A stretch of 64,000 bases of DNA from Flavisolibacter nicotianae (GTDB lineage: Bacteria > Bacteroidota > Bacteroidia > Chitinophagales > Chitinophagaceae), in contig NZ_RBCI01000004.1 in assembly GCF_003628535.1 (NCBI RefSeq), forward strand, positions 558,001-622,000. The letters are read 5' to 3'. Below, one piece after another: positions 33,108 to 40,628 of the stretch (the stretch's first letter is position 1; each line of letters begins with the position of its first letter). Under the pieces are notes generated by a model. It was not told the origin of the DNA and did not search any database. It was given only the letters and a program-made list of their open reading frames with translations. The position numbers and the translations under genes are program-made.

Positions 33108-34022
33108 TCATTTGGGAATAACGAGTGTCCTGAATTGGCAGGCATAGCCACCAAAATAACCCAGCGCCGGGCCTTTGATATTGCTTTGCACTTTTACAGG
33201 CGTGGAGAACGGGTTTCCGACAGACTGGTAGGAAAATTCCATCGTGCGCCAGAAGTCAAAGGTCGCTTTATCGATGTTACACAACTTCAGCGTTACCGTA
33301 TCTCCTTTTTTGAAAAAGCGGTCTTCATCCCTGATTTTCAGGTTTCGGTCGACGCCTCTTTCAATCGGCAGTTCGTACGTCGTGCCGTCCACAAAAAGGT
33401 CGTCGAAGGCCGAGTTGCCCGGCGGCAAAAACGGCTCGCTGTTGCGGCGGGTAAAATAACGAATGTAATCGCCAAAGCCGGGCGGATCGGTTGCCCGCAC
33501 CATGACAATAACATCGTTGGAGTCGGCTTGTGGCGGCGCCTTTTTCCACCAGACCGAATCGATGCGCTTGGTAAGACCCGGAATGGTGGTGGTAGCCGTG
33601 TATTCCTTGCCCTCCGTTACAACCCGCAGGTCATACTGCTTGTTCAATTCCCCGGTAAACGCGGTTGCCAGGTCGCTTGAGTCGATGGAATAATAGGAAA
33701 GGCTGTAGCCACCACCCAGTGCTGCAATGTATTCTTTGAGCTTGTGTGTACGGTTGCCGTTCGAAACAAAAACATCGGCACCGTGCACCATGCTTTGCGA
33801 CAGGATATCGGGAGAGATCTGTGAGAAAAATCCCAGCGACCGGGAAAGGAAAACCAGCGGCGGCTGTCCGTTCTCAATGGTGGCTTCCACCACGAGCCGG
33901 GGTGCTTCGTCATTCAGCGTAAACTTGATGTCTTTTTCGCAACCGAAAAGAAGCGACAGGACCAACGCAGCCGACAGAAAAAGCGGGAAACCCGGTACCA
34001 CTTGTCTCAGCCTGTGCCGCAT
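33108..34022 (-). CDS. DUF4249 lipoprotein
   Basis: The 304-residue product matches DUF4249, secreted lipoproteins of Bacteroidota usually encoded next to a TonB-dependent receptor. The start at MRHRLRQ gives a long signal with lipobox LSLLFGC (cysteine before EKDIKF). Mature landmarks are LVVEATIENGQPPLVFLSRS, the VFVSNGNRTHKL strand, KEYTATTTIPGL and a C-terminal GNPFSTPVKVQSNIKGPALG with YFGGYACQFRTLVI. It is predicted all-beta and surface-exposed or periplasmic. The usual receptor gene is not present on either side. The gene is 102 bases downstream of a monooxygenase-like gene. Confidence 0.83.
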   Translation of the reverse strand: MRHRLRQVVPGFPLFLSAALVLSLLFGCEKDIKFTLNDEAPRLVVEATIENGQPPLVFLSRSLGFFSQISPDILSQSMVHGADVFVSNGNRTHKLKEYIAALGGGYSLSYYSIDSSDLATAFTGELNKQYDLRVVTEGKEYTATTTIPGLTKRIDSVWWKKAPPQADSNDVIVMVRATDPPGFGDYIRYFTRRNSEPFLPPGNSAFDDLFVDGTTYELPIERGVDRNLKIRDEDRFFKKGDTVTLKLCNIDKATFDFWRTMEFSYQSVGNPFSTPVKVQSNIKGPALGYFGGYACQFRTLVIPK

Positions 34023-34124
34023 CCTGCGTCCTGCCTGTATACGTTCCTGCTCAACCATCGAAGTCAAAAATACAGTGGGATCAAGTCTGTTTTTTTCATG
34101 GATTGTTTTGTGCAGCAACCACTC

Positions 34125-34418
34125 TTACAGTGCGTGCAAAGCCTGCACAGTCCAGGCTTCCGGTTTCGCGGCGAATTTCTGCTTGGTTTGCGACCAGGTG
34201 TCATCGAAAAAATGGGAAGCCCGGTACTGGTCGAGGTGAGCCTCGGTATCCCACCAACTGCAGGTAAAAAAAATCTGCGGGTAGGTCTTGTCCTGCCAGA
34301 GTTCCAGGTGCGTACACCCTTCAAAATTCCGGATGAGCGATTTGCGTTCGGCAAAGAGATGTTGAAACGATTCGATCTCTTCTTCGCGGAAAACCATTTT
34401 CACAATGCGGATGATCAT
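34125..34418 (-). CDS. Antibiotic biosynthesis monooxygenase (ABM) domain protein
   Basis: The 97-residue protein fits the dimeric ferredoxin-like ABM fold, which includes quinol monooxygenases and haem-degrading relatives. Visible elements are the first strand IIRIVKMVF, a helix IESFQHLFAERKSLIRNF, the EGCTHLELWQDKTYPQIFFT strands, and the SWWDTEAHLDQYRASHFFDD helix. No cofactor motif is diagnostic, so the substrate is open. It starts 28 bases after the stop of the SAM hydrolase gene and may be co-transcribed with it. Confidence 0.82.
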   Translation of the reverse strand: MIIRIVKMVFREEEIESFQHLFAERKSLIRNFEGCTHLELWQDKTYPQIFFTCSWWDTEAHLDQYRASHFFDDTWSQTKQKFAAKPEAWTVQALHAL

Positions 34419-34446
34419 TTGGATAGATTGAAAACGGAACGAAGGT

Positions 34447-35274
34447 TTATTCGAAATAAACTTTAACCGTCTGGTAGAAAAGCCTTGCCTGCATCACGTT
34501 GGGCATGCCGTTGCTGCTTTCGCTGTAGCCCTTGAGGCCAAACAAACCGGCCGCGTTGCCTTTGTTGATCGCAATTTCCATGTAGCCGGCGCTGTTGAAG
34601 ATCACCAACTTTTCACCCTGCGGCACATCGGCATATGAACCGCTGATACGTTCGATGATCTCGTCGCGTTTGAACACGATCTTAAAACGCCGTCCCTTAC
34701 GCTGCCGTTCAAACTGGTCTTTGGTAATATTGACGATCACGTTTTCGAAATTGTCGATAAAAATGATCTGTCCTTCCATCCAGTCTTCTCCCAGGGTAGG
34801 CCGCAACGGGTGTTTTTCGATAAACACGGGGTCGGGAATACCGATGTTTTGAATGGGCTCGCCATTGGTCAGTTGGGTAATGGCCTTGGCCGCCACATCA
34901 ATGCAATACAGCGTATTCTTGATCGCAGATTTTTCCAGAGGCACACCCAGGATCATCTCCGGCTTTTCTTCGATGATCATACTCAGCAAACCATTGTCGG
35001 CGCAAATGATGTACTGGTCCTTGTAAAAAGCGAAAAGCAGTTGCTCCGGTTTTGACTCAAACAGGTTTACCAAAATGATGTGGTAGGTAAACTCCGGAAA
35101 GTTCTTGATGGCATTGCGACACACATAAGACGCCTGTGGATAATTAAATGGCGAAAGTTTGTGGGTGATGTCGATGATGTTAAATTCCGGGTTGATTCGC
35201 AATAAACGTCCCTTCGTTGCTCCAACGAGGTAATCCTGTTCGCCTATATCCGATGTAAGGGTAACCAGTGGCAT
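34447..35274 (-). CDS. SAM hydroxide adenosyltransferase (DUF62 family)
   Basis: The 275-residue enzyme resembles the SAM chlorinase/fluorinase superfamily. Bacterial members generally hydrolyse SAM to adenosine and methionine. Signature blocks are LTLTSDIG-like VTLTSDIGEQDYLVGATKG at the N terminus, IDITHKLSPFNYPQASYVCR, ICADNGLLSMI (SAM ribose contacts), and the C-terminal GSYADVPQGEKLVIFNSAG and MEIAINKGNAAGLFG. No halide-specific loop is recognisable, so hydrolase activity is most likely. It is 28 bases upstream of the ABM gene and 86 bases downstream of the SDR. Confidence 0.9.
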   Translation of the reverse strand: MPLVTLTSDIGEQDYLVGATKGRLLRINPEFNIIDITHKLSPFNYPQASYVCRNAIKNFPEFTYHIILVNLFESKPEQLLFAFYKDQYIICADNGLLSMIIEEKPEMILGVPLEKSAIKNTLYCIDVAAKAITQLTNGEPIQNIGIPDPVFIEKHPLRPTLGEDWMEGQIIFIDNFENVIVNITKDQFERQRKGRRFKIVFKRDEIIERISGSYADVPQGEKLVIFNSAGYMEIAINKGNAAGLFGLKGYSESSNGMPNVMQARLFYQTVKVYFE

Positions 35275-35360
35275 GAAGAAACGTGAACTGTAAAAATCAA
35301 AAATTTGAATGAGATGGATGTAGCATGTGCATAAATAAAAAAACCTACGCTAGCTCACTG

Positions 35361-36170
35361 TTATTTCACCAGTTTTCCGTTCTTGAAAAAAAAATTGCGC
35401 ACCAGCCGGTCAGCGAGTGAAGGAAAAAACTTGTTTAAAATCACCGTCCGCTTGCCATTGAACGTCAGCACAATAGTCCGCTTGTGTTTGCGAATGGCCT
35501 TGAGAATTTCAAGGGCACATTTTTCCGATGACATCAGGCTTTTTTCATCCAGCGGGCTTTCTCCCTGGGCCTCTCCATTCTCGTTGAGGGCCGCATTGCG
35601 GATATTGGAAGCCGTAAAGCCGGGGCAAACCCACATCACGTTGACGCCATCATCCAGCAGTTCGGTACGGAGTGCTTCAAGCCATCCCTGCAGGGCAAAC
35701 TTCGACGCGGAGTAACCACTCCTGCCCGGCAGGCCACGATAACCGGCGATCGACGAAACACCGACGATCGTTCCTTTGCGGCTGATGATGCTATTCAAGG
35801 CATATTTGGTGCAGTAAACGGTGCCAAAAAAATTGATCTGCATGACTCTTTCGATGACGTCTGCGTTGGTGTCCTTCATCAAGCCGCGCATGGAAACACC
35901 GGCGTTGTTGATCAGCACATCGATGCCGCCGAACACTTTGAATGTGGACTCGATAAAATGGCGGCAGTCATTTTCCACGCTTACATCCGCGATCACGGCA
36001 TGCAAGGGATAAGAAGGGTATTCGGATTGCAAACGATAGAGTTTGTCCTGGTTACGACCGCATGTGGCCACCTTTGCCCCTTCCACCAGCAGCTTTTCCA
36101 CCAGGGCCTTGCCAATCCCTTCGGTGCCACCGGTCACCACGACAACTTTATCTTTAAAATACTCGGACAT
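35361..36170 (-). CDS. Short-chain dehydrogenase/reductase with hydrophobic C terminus
   Basis: The 269-residue protein is a classical SDR. The nucleotide motif is VVTGGTEGIGKALVEKLLVE, NNAGVS is at residues near 90, the catalytic serine is in VGVSSIAGYRG, and the YSASKFALQG block gives the Tyr and Lys. The acid after the second strand is replaced by CGRNQDK, which favours NADPH. The C terminus (NKFFPSLADRLVRNFFFKNG) is hydrophobic and basic, possibly membrane-associated, as in ketosphinganine-reductase-like SDRs. Substrate is unknown. An AT-rich gap separates it from the SAM hydrolase gene. Confidence 0.88.
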   Translation of the reverse strand: MSEYFKDKVVVVTGGTEGIGKALVEKLLVEGAKVATCGRNQDKLYRLQSEYPSYPLHAVIADVSVENDCRHFIESTFKVFGGIDVLINNAGVSMRGLMKDTNADVIERVMQINFFGTVYCTKYALNSIISRKGTIVGVSSIAGYRGLPGRSGYSASKFALQGWLEALRTELLDDGVNVMWVCPGFTASNIRNAALNENGEAQGESPLDEKSLMSSEKCALEILKAIRKHKRTIVLTFNGKRTVILNKFFPSLADRLVRNFFFKNGKLVK

Positions 36171-36332
36171 AATTGCTTATAATGGCCGCAAACCTACTCG
36201 AAAAAGCAGTGGGATAAAAGCCTTTGGCGACAAATAATTTTAAATCGGGGCCCGTTTCACAGGCAAAAAACGATTCGGCGGCGATTCGCCGTTTTGTCTT
36301 GCCAGCTTTTCAACAGAATCCATTTCCGCCGC

Positions 36333-38528
36333 TTATTCTCCGGGATGATAGGTGCGAACGGCGTCTTTCTGCACGTCTTCTTTGTAGAAAAGAATGTCTT
36401 TGAATTTTCCTTCGATATAGCCTTCCGCCTGGTCGGTAAAGTTGGGAGAAGAGGAATCAAAGGATTCGCCGCCGGTCATAATGGTCTTTGCTTTAAGCTT
36501 TTTACCAAATTCCACCGCGGCGATAAAGCTGTTGCCCGAAACGCCGTACCGCTTTTTCGTATCGAAACGGCGAGACACAAACGAAGGCATCGAACCCCAG
36601 GTGCCCGGCCCTAATCCCACGGGCAAACTTGGTTTATCGTCGGAAAACTGGTTGGTTGCGGAACGCTGGTAGCGGTTGATATCCCCCCAGGCCACCTGCC
36701 AGGTGCCATAAAGACGTTCCAGTTCGCGGATGGTTTCGGCAAGGGCTTCGAGTTTATCGGTCGCTGAAAGACGGTTGGCCATGTATTCAAAATTGCCGAC
36801 CGCGTTGGTGGCCGCTTCGGGTGTCCTGGCAGGCGGCACCCTGTTTGCCAACCGGAAGGCCCATTCCACAGCGATGGTTGTCGCGACGGAAGAAGCGGCC
36901 GCGGACCTGTTCCATACCTGCAAAACATGCACGGGATTGGCCAGGAAAGTTTTGTTCTTGTCGGCGGCGGAAAGATTCGCATAGGCATCGAACAGAGGTG
37001 GAAGCAGATAATCGAACGCAGTCAGGTACGTGTTGTAGCCAAGCCGGATGACGTTGTCCAATGTCAGCTTGTTTGCTTTGCTGAGAAGGCGAACGGCATT
37101 CAGTGCCCGGCCATTCTGCCCTTCGGGTGCCATGTAGGTCGGGTAGTCCTGTTTCCTGGGACTGCTTTCGCCAGACGAGGTGAACGGCGTAGAGTTGCAG
37201 TTTTGGATCCACCCGCTTTTGGGATTGTACAGATGGATAATCTCGTCGAGGGTATGAAGTCCCTGCCATTCCGTTTCCGGCGTGGTGCCATCCACCGGCA
37301 ACGACCAATCGTATTTCGGGTTGCGCCTCGGCATGAAGTTGCCGTGCCAGTAAGCAATATTGCCTTTGTTATCGGCAAACACGGTATTGTTGGAATTGTT
37401 GGAGCGCATTTCCATTACCTTTTTGAATTCGGCAAAGCCATTGGCTTTTGTGCGCAGCCAGGACTGCATCAATGCGGAAAGCGACCGGTTGTTCTCACGT
37501 AGCGAAATCCATTTCCCCTCCTGTCTTCCCATCACCGGTCCGTGGTGCGTAAAGTAGGCTAAAAACCGTTTTGAGCCTTCACTGCCGCTAGCGTTATGGT
37601 ACCGAAGGACAATCTCTTTTTGTGTAACCGGCTTCCACCCTGCCTTGCTCTTCCAGCCGTCGAACCAGTACTGGAACCCGTTGCCGGTTTTTTCTACTTT
37701 TTCGAGGTATTGGTCCGCTACATCAGCATAACTCGAAGTATGCATCCAGCCACAGGATTCGTTGAAGCCCTGGTAAATAAAAAATTGCCCCCAGGTTACG
37801 GCACCGTATGCATTGAGACCTTCGTTGCTCACCAGGTGGGCTTCCGTACGAAAGTAAAAGGTGACATGCGGGTTGATATACAAAATTGCGTTGCCTGAAG
37901 CTGTTTTGGCCGGTGCGATCGCAAAGCCATTGGAGCCGGAGGTTTTGAAATTGTTGACCGAAAGTTCGGGCCGCACCAAAGATGTTGCGTCGTCTTTTCC
38001 TTCGTAAAAATGGCGAAGGTCCTGTACCGTGAGCCCGCCGGTCTGGGTTGGTGCAATGCTGCCGTCGGTGTACAGCAGCGGGAACCAGGGCTCGAACCGT
38101 TGCAGCACCAGCGGTTTGGTTTCGGGGTGTTTGTAGAGATAATAATTGATCCCGTCGGCAAAGGCATTCAGCAGCGATTTGAACCACTGAGGGCTGCGCT
38201 GGTAATCTTCCCGGGCCGCCGCCGTATCGTAAATGAGGCGCATTTGCAAATCCTCGTACAACCGCTTTTCCCCTTCCACTTCCGATAGACGCCCCATGAT
38301 CTCCAGGTAATTTCTTTCGATCCGGGCAAAGTTCTGACTGCACTGTACGTACAGCAGGCCAAACACCGCATCGGCATCTTTTTGTCCGTAAATGTGCGGG
38401 ATGCCCCAATGGTCTTCAACGATGGTTACGCGTTTGGCCTGTGCTTCCCAAGCCGAAATCTCGCCGGGCAGCGGCTTTTGTGCAAACGAAAAAACAGGCA
38501 ACAAAAGAAAGAAAGCAATTTTTCTCAT
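36333..38528 (-). CDS. Penicillin-acylase family Ntn hydrolase
   Basis: The 731-residue precursor starts with signal peptide MRKIAFFLLLPVFSFA, so it is exported. It matches penicillin/homoserine-lactone acylases, which cut themselves to expose an N-terminal serine. The cleavage site is TSGSNGFAI, making S199 the nucleophile and giving an alpha chain of about 180 residues and a beta chain of about 530. An oxyanion-side block, NESCGWMHTSSYAD, and NSNNTVFADNKGNIAYWHGN also match. Substrates in the family include acyl-homoserine lactones, cyclic lipopeptides and beta-lactams; none can be assigned here. The start at 38528 was chosen over a longer frame that would overlap a small ORF and its terminator. 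Confidence 0.9.
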   Translation of the reverse strand: MRKIAFFLLLPVFSFAQKPLPGEISAWEAQAKRVTIVEDHWGIPHIYGQKDADAVFGLLYVQCSQNFARIERNYLEIMGRLSEVEGEKRLYEDLQMRLIYDTAAAREDYQRSPQWFKSLLNAFADGINYYLYKHPETKPLVLQRFEPWFPLLYTDGSIAPTQTGGLTVQDLRHFYEGKDDATSLVRPELSVNNFKTSGSNGFAIAPAKTASGNAILYINPHVTFYFRTEAHLVSNEGLNAYGAVTWGQFFIYQGFNESCGWMHTSSYADVADQYLEKVEKTGNGFQYWFDGWKSKAGWKPVTQKEIVLRYHNASGSEGSKRFLAYFTHHGPVMGRQEGKWISLRENNRSLSALMQSWLRTKANGFAEFKKVMEMRSNNSNNTVFADNKGNIAYWHGNFMPRRNPKYDWSLPVDGTTPETEWQGLHTLDEIIHLYNPKSGWIQNCNSTPFTSSGESSPRKQDYPTYMAPEGQNGRALNAVRLLSKANKLTLDNVIRLGYNTYLTAFDYLLPPLFDAYANLSAADKNKTFLANPVHVLQVWNRSAAASSVATTIAVEWAFRLANRVPPARTPEAATNAVGNFEYMANRLSATDKLEALAETIRELERLYGTWQVAWGDINRYQRSATNQFSDDKPSLPVGLGPGTWGSMPSFVSRRFDTKKRYGVSGNSFIAAVEFGKKLKAKTIMTGGESFDSSSPNFTDQAEGYIEGKFKDILFYKEDVQKDAVRTYHPGE

Positions 38529-38550
38529 AGTGGAATAAGGGTGAAGATAA

Positions 38551-38579
38551 AAAAAGAAAACCCCGCCAGAAGCGGGGTT
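38551..38579 (-). terminator. Rho-independent terminator after a 33-codon ORF
   Basis: AACCCCGC/GCGGGGTT with a CAGAA loop is followed on the minus strand by TTCTTTTTTTATC. It lies 19 bases after the stop of the small ORF at 38599-38700 and just upstream of the acylase start, so it separates the two. Confidence 0.85.
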
Positions 38580-38598
38580 TGTAATTCGTTGCGGAATT

Positions 38599-38700
38599 TT
38601 ATTTCTTAACCGTTTGCCGATTTCCTTTGGGTATAGGAACCAAAACCGGCTTGGGTTTTCTGATACCGAGCAACACCGAAAGAACATCTCTCCAATTCAT
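38599..38700 (-). CDS. Candidate 33-residue small protein
   Basis: This short frame encodes a 33-residue, strongly basic peptide starting MNWRDVLSVLLGI and ending in a Lys/Pro-rich half (RKPKPVLVPIPKGNRQTVKK). The N-terminal 13 residues could form a short amphipathic or membrane-surface helix, and the remainder is probably extended. Support is indirect: a strong terminator sits 19 bases after its stop, an AT-rich leader precedes its ATG, and no other gene would use that terminator. No family is recognised. An alternative is that the transcript is a small RNA with an accidental frame. Confidence 0.45.
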   Translation of the reverse strand: MNWRDVLSVLLGIRKPKPVLVPIPKGNRQTVKK

Positions 38701-38901
38701 AGAATATTTGTTTGTAATGATCGATTTTGTTTTGTCCAGTAATGATCCTGTAAATTAAGAAGGGAAACGTAGTTTCCGAACGAAAACATGATTTTTTTTA
38801 TTAAAGATTTGGTAAGTCTCTGCTGAAAAACGCCGAATAAGGGTTCTCTCTTATTTTATTTACGGCAGCGGCCGTTTATTTTAGCATCAAATCCTCTATC
38901 G

Positions 38902-39093
38902 ATGAAAACAATCACTACTCCTGCAGAACATCTTCTTCGCCGCCTCTTACAATCACAAAAATTGGGAAACGCCTACACTGTTTTACTCGAAAAAAATGAT
39001 GGATACACCTCGCTTCTTGTGCAGTCAATGGATGGACAGAACCCGCTTTTTTTCCCGCTTGTTGAAAAAGTCGGATGCAAAACGAAAAATTAA
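38902..39093 (+). CDS. Small hypothetical protein, 63 residues
   Basis: The product starts MKTITTPAEHLLRRLLQSQK and looks like a compact alpha/beta mini-domain with strands AYTVLLEKND and YTSLLVQSMD. There is no signal peptide or cysteine pair (one Cys near the end). An A/T-rich 200-base region without genes lies upstream (38701-38901) and could hold its promoter. No terminator is seen. I recognise no family, and the call rests on plausible composition and start context. Confidence 0.45.
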   Translation: MKTITTPAEHLLRRLLQSQKLGNAYTVLLEKNDGYTSLLVQSMDGQNPLFFPLVEKVGCKTKN

Positions 39094-39313
39094 AAAATTC
39101 TTTTTCGCCGTTTTATGGCCAGTGTCGCAGGCCTGGGCGTAATTGACACCTGTTTGCATGGCTGCCTTTTTGTGATGAATCTTTCAAAACGATTGAGAAA
39201 ACAAATGTGATTTTCGATCAACAGACCGAAGCTGTGAGAAGGATAGATGAGGAGGAAAGATTTTGCAGATGCAGAAAAGAAAAAGGAGCTACGAAACCGT
39301 AACTCCTTCTCTG

Positions 39314-39387
39314 TGACCGCGTCAGGATTCAAACCTGAAACCTTCTGATCCGTAGTCAGATGCTCTATTCAGTTGAGCTACGCAGCC
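39314..39387 (-). tRNA. tRNA-Arg (anticodon ACG)
   Basis: The minus strand folds into a 74-base tRNA. The acceptor stem GGCTGCG/CGCGGTC has two G-T wobbles and discriminator A. The D stem is GCTC/GAGC, the anticodon stem TCTGA/TCAGA with loop CTACGGA, and the T arm TCAGG-TTTGAAT-CCTGA. The anticodon ACG (39353-39351) reads CGN arginine codons after A34 deamination. CCA is not encoded. Confidence 0.96.
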
Positions 39388-39465
39388 ATTCCCGTTTGGG
39401 CCTGCAAATATAGGGAAATGGATTCGATCAAAAAGAAGAAAATCTTTTTCTTCCGGAATTTTTTT

Positions 39466-39925
39466 TCATCTTTTTAAGAAGTGATAAAAAGCGGCGGTAA
39501 GTGCACCAACAATGAACGGCCCCATAATCGGAATCCAGTCATAACCCCAGTCGCTGTTGCTCTCTTGTCGCAACGGTAAAAAAGCACGTGCGATACGCGG
39601 ACCAAAGTCCCTTGCAGGATTGATAGCTTAACCGGTGGTTCCGCCAAGGGAAAGGCCGATTGCCCACACCAAAAAAGCCACCGGGATAGCACCCAGCGAA
39701 CCCAGGCCGATCGGTGTTTTTTTGCTCACCCAGTTCGGCATTGATAAAATGAAAAATCACAAAAACCAGAACAAAGCTTCCGACGATTTCACTGGGCAAA
39801 TTGAATATCCGTAATGGCAGCAACGTGCAAAAAATTGCCATTTCGGTTGCGGTATTATTAGTTGCTGCAGAATGATCGCGGTACACCCGCCAAACAATCA
39901 CGGCACCCCATACAGAGGCATTTCC
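39466..39925 (-). pseudogene. Broken MIP-family glycerol facilitator/aquaporin gene
   Basis: On the minus strand the residues resemble the second half of a GlpF-type channel. WGAVIVWRVYRDHSAATNN and LPSEIVGSFVLVFVIFHFI come first. After a one-base frame change at a run of seven A residues (forward 39717-39723), PIGLGSLGAIPVAFLVWAIG and SLGGTTG follow. A TAA (39630-39628) then replaces the Tyr codon expected before AINPARDFGPRIARAFLP, so the second NPA motif is still legible beyond the stop. The tail WGYDWIPIMGPFIVGAL ends normally. The N-terminal half with the first NPA motif is missing. Together these show a decayed gene, not a working channel. Confidence 0.88.
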
Positions 39926-39991
39926 AGGTGTTTGGGTTCTTTCGGAAAAATAATTGATTGCGCAAGCGAAACGAAAAAAGAGAGGTGAACG

Positions 39992-40483
39992 TTAGTGCGA
40001 GGGTTTCAAAATTTGCAGGGCTGTTGAAACAGCTTTGCCATAGTCGCCCGGCAATGTTTTGGCATCGGCATTGGGAGCGCAGAGAGACTGGTATTCCAAG
40101 AGGGTTTTGCGTTTTTCAAACAAAGCGATCTTTTTGTTTTCTTCGAGGCCGGTGAGAAAGTCAATGATCACCGATTCGAACGGCGCCCAACTGCTGCAAC
40201 GGATCGAATCGTAATTCACTTCACTCATTTTAAACTCGAACAGGCAGATCTCGCCTTTTGAATCTTTTCTGAAAAACGAATTGAAAAGCTTGAATTCGTC
40301 GTAATAAAAATCGATGGCGGAGGGATAAAAAAACTGGAAGCGTATTTTCGACGATGGCTGCGCAAGACACCATTGATCAAAATCGTCCTTGTTCAGGAGA
40401 AGAAGTTCCAGGAGTTCCTTCTGCGCCTTCGAGACCTGTAGCTCCAGGACCTTCGTTCGAAAGAGGTTTTTCAGGTTCAGCAT
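39992..40483 (-). CDS. Hypothetical cytosolic protein, 163 residues
   Basis: The product begins MLNLKNLFRTKVLELQVSKA and is rich in Leu, Phe, Lys and Glu, with no signal peptide or membrane helix. Blocks include KIRFQFFYPSAIDFYYDEF, ICLFEFKMSEVNYDSIR and VIIDFLTGLEENKKIALFEK. An alpha/beta fold with a helical N terminus is likely. No family is recognised. The start at 40483 was chosen over one 17 codons upstream for its better N-terminal composition. It is a lone gene between the aquaporin remnant and the nagB-PIG-L gene. Confidence 0.62.
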   Translation of the reverse strand: MLNLKNLFRTKVLELQVSKAQKELLELLLLNKDDFDQWCLAQPSSKIRFQFFYPSAIDFYYDEFKLFNSFFRKDSKGEICLFEFKMSEVNYDSIRCSSWAPFESVIIDFLTGLEENKKIALFEKRKTLLEYQSLCAPNADAKTLPGDYGKAVSTALQILKPSH

Positions 40484-40628
40484 GCGGCCGCTGTTTTGTC
40501 TTACTAAATTTAGAGTAAAGATTTTGATATACAATCAATAAGCAGCGGTTTTTCTTTACCCCTCCCAGCCGGCATTGGTCCGGCAGGAAAGGCCGGGCCG
40601 ACCGCCGTTTCAGCAAAGCCGTCTTTCC

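Noticed and set aside
38528-38687. Longer N terminus of the acylase gene
   Set aside because: It would run through a terminator and the small ORF, and the signal peptide begins at 38528.
39090-39332. Minus-strand 80-codon frame next to tRNA-Arg
   Set aside because: It begins within the tRNA gene and has no coding features.
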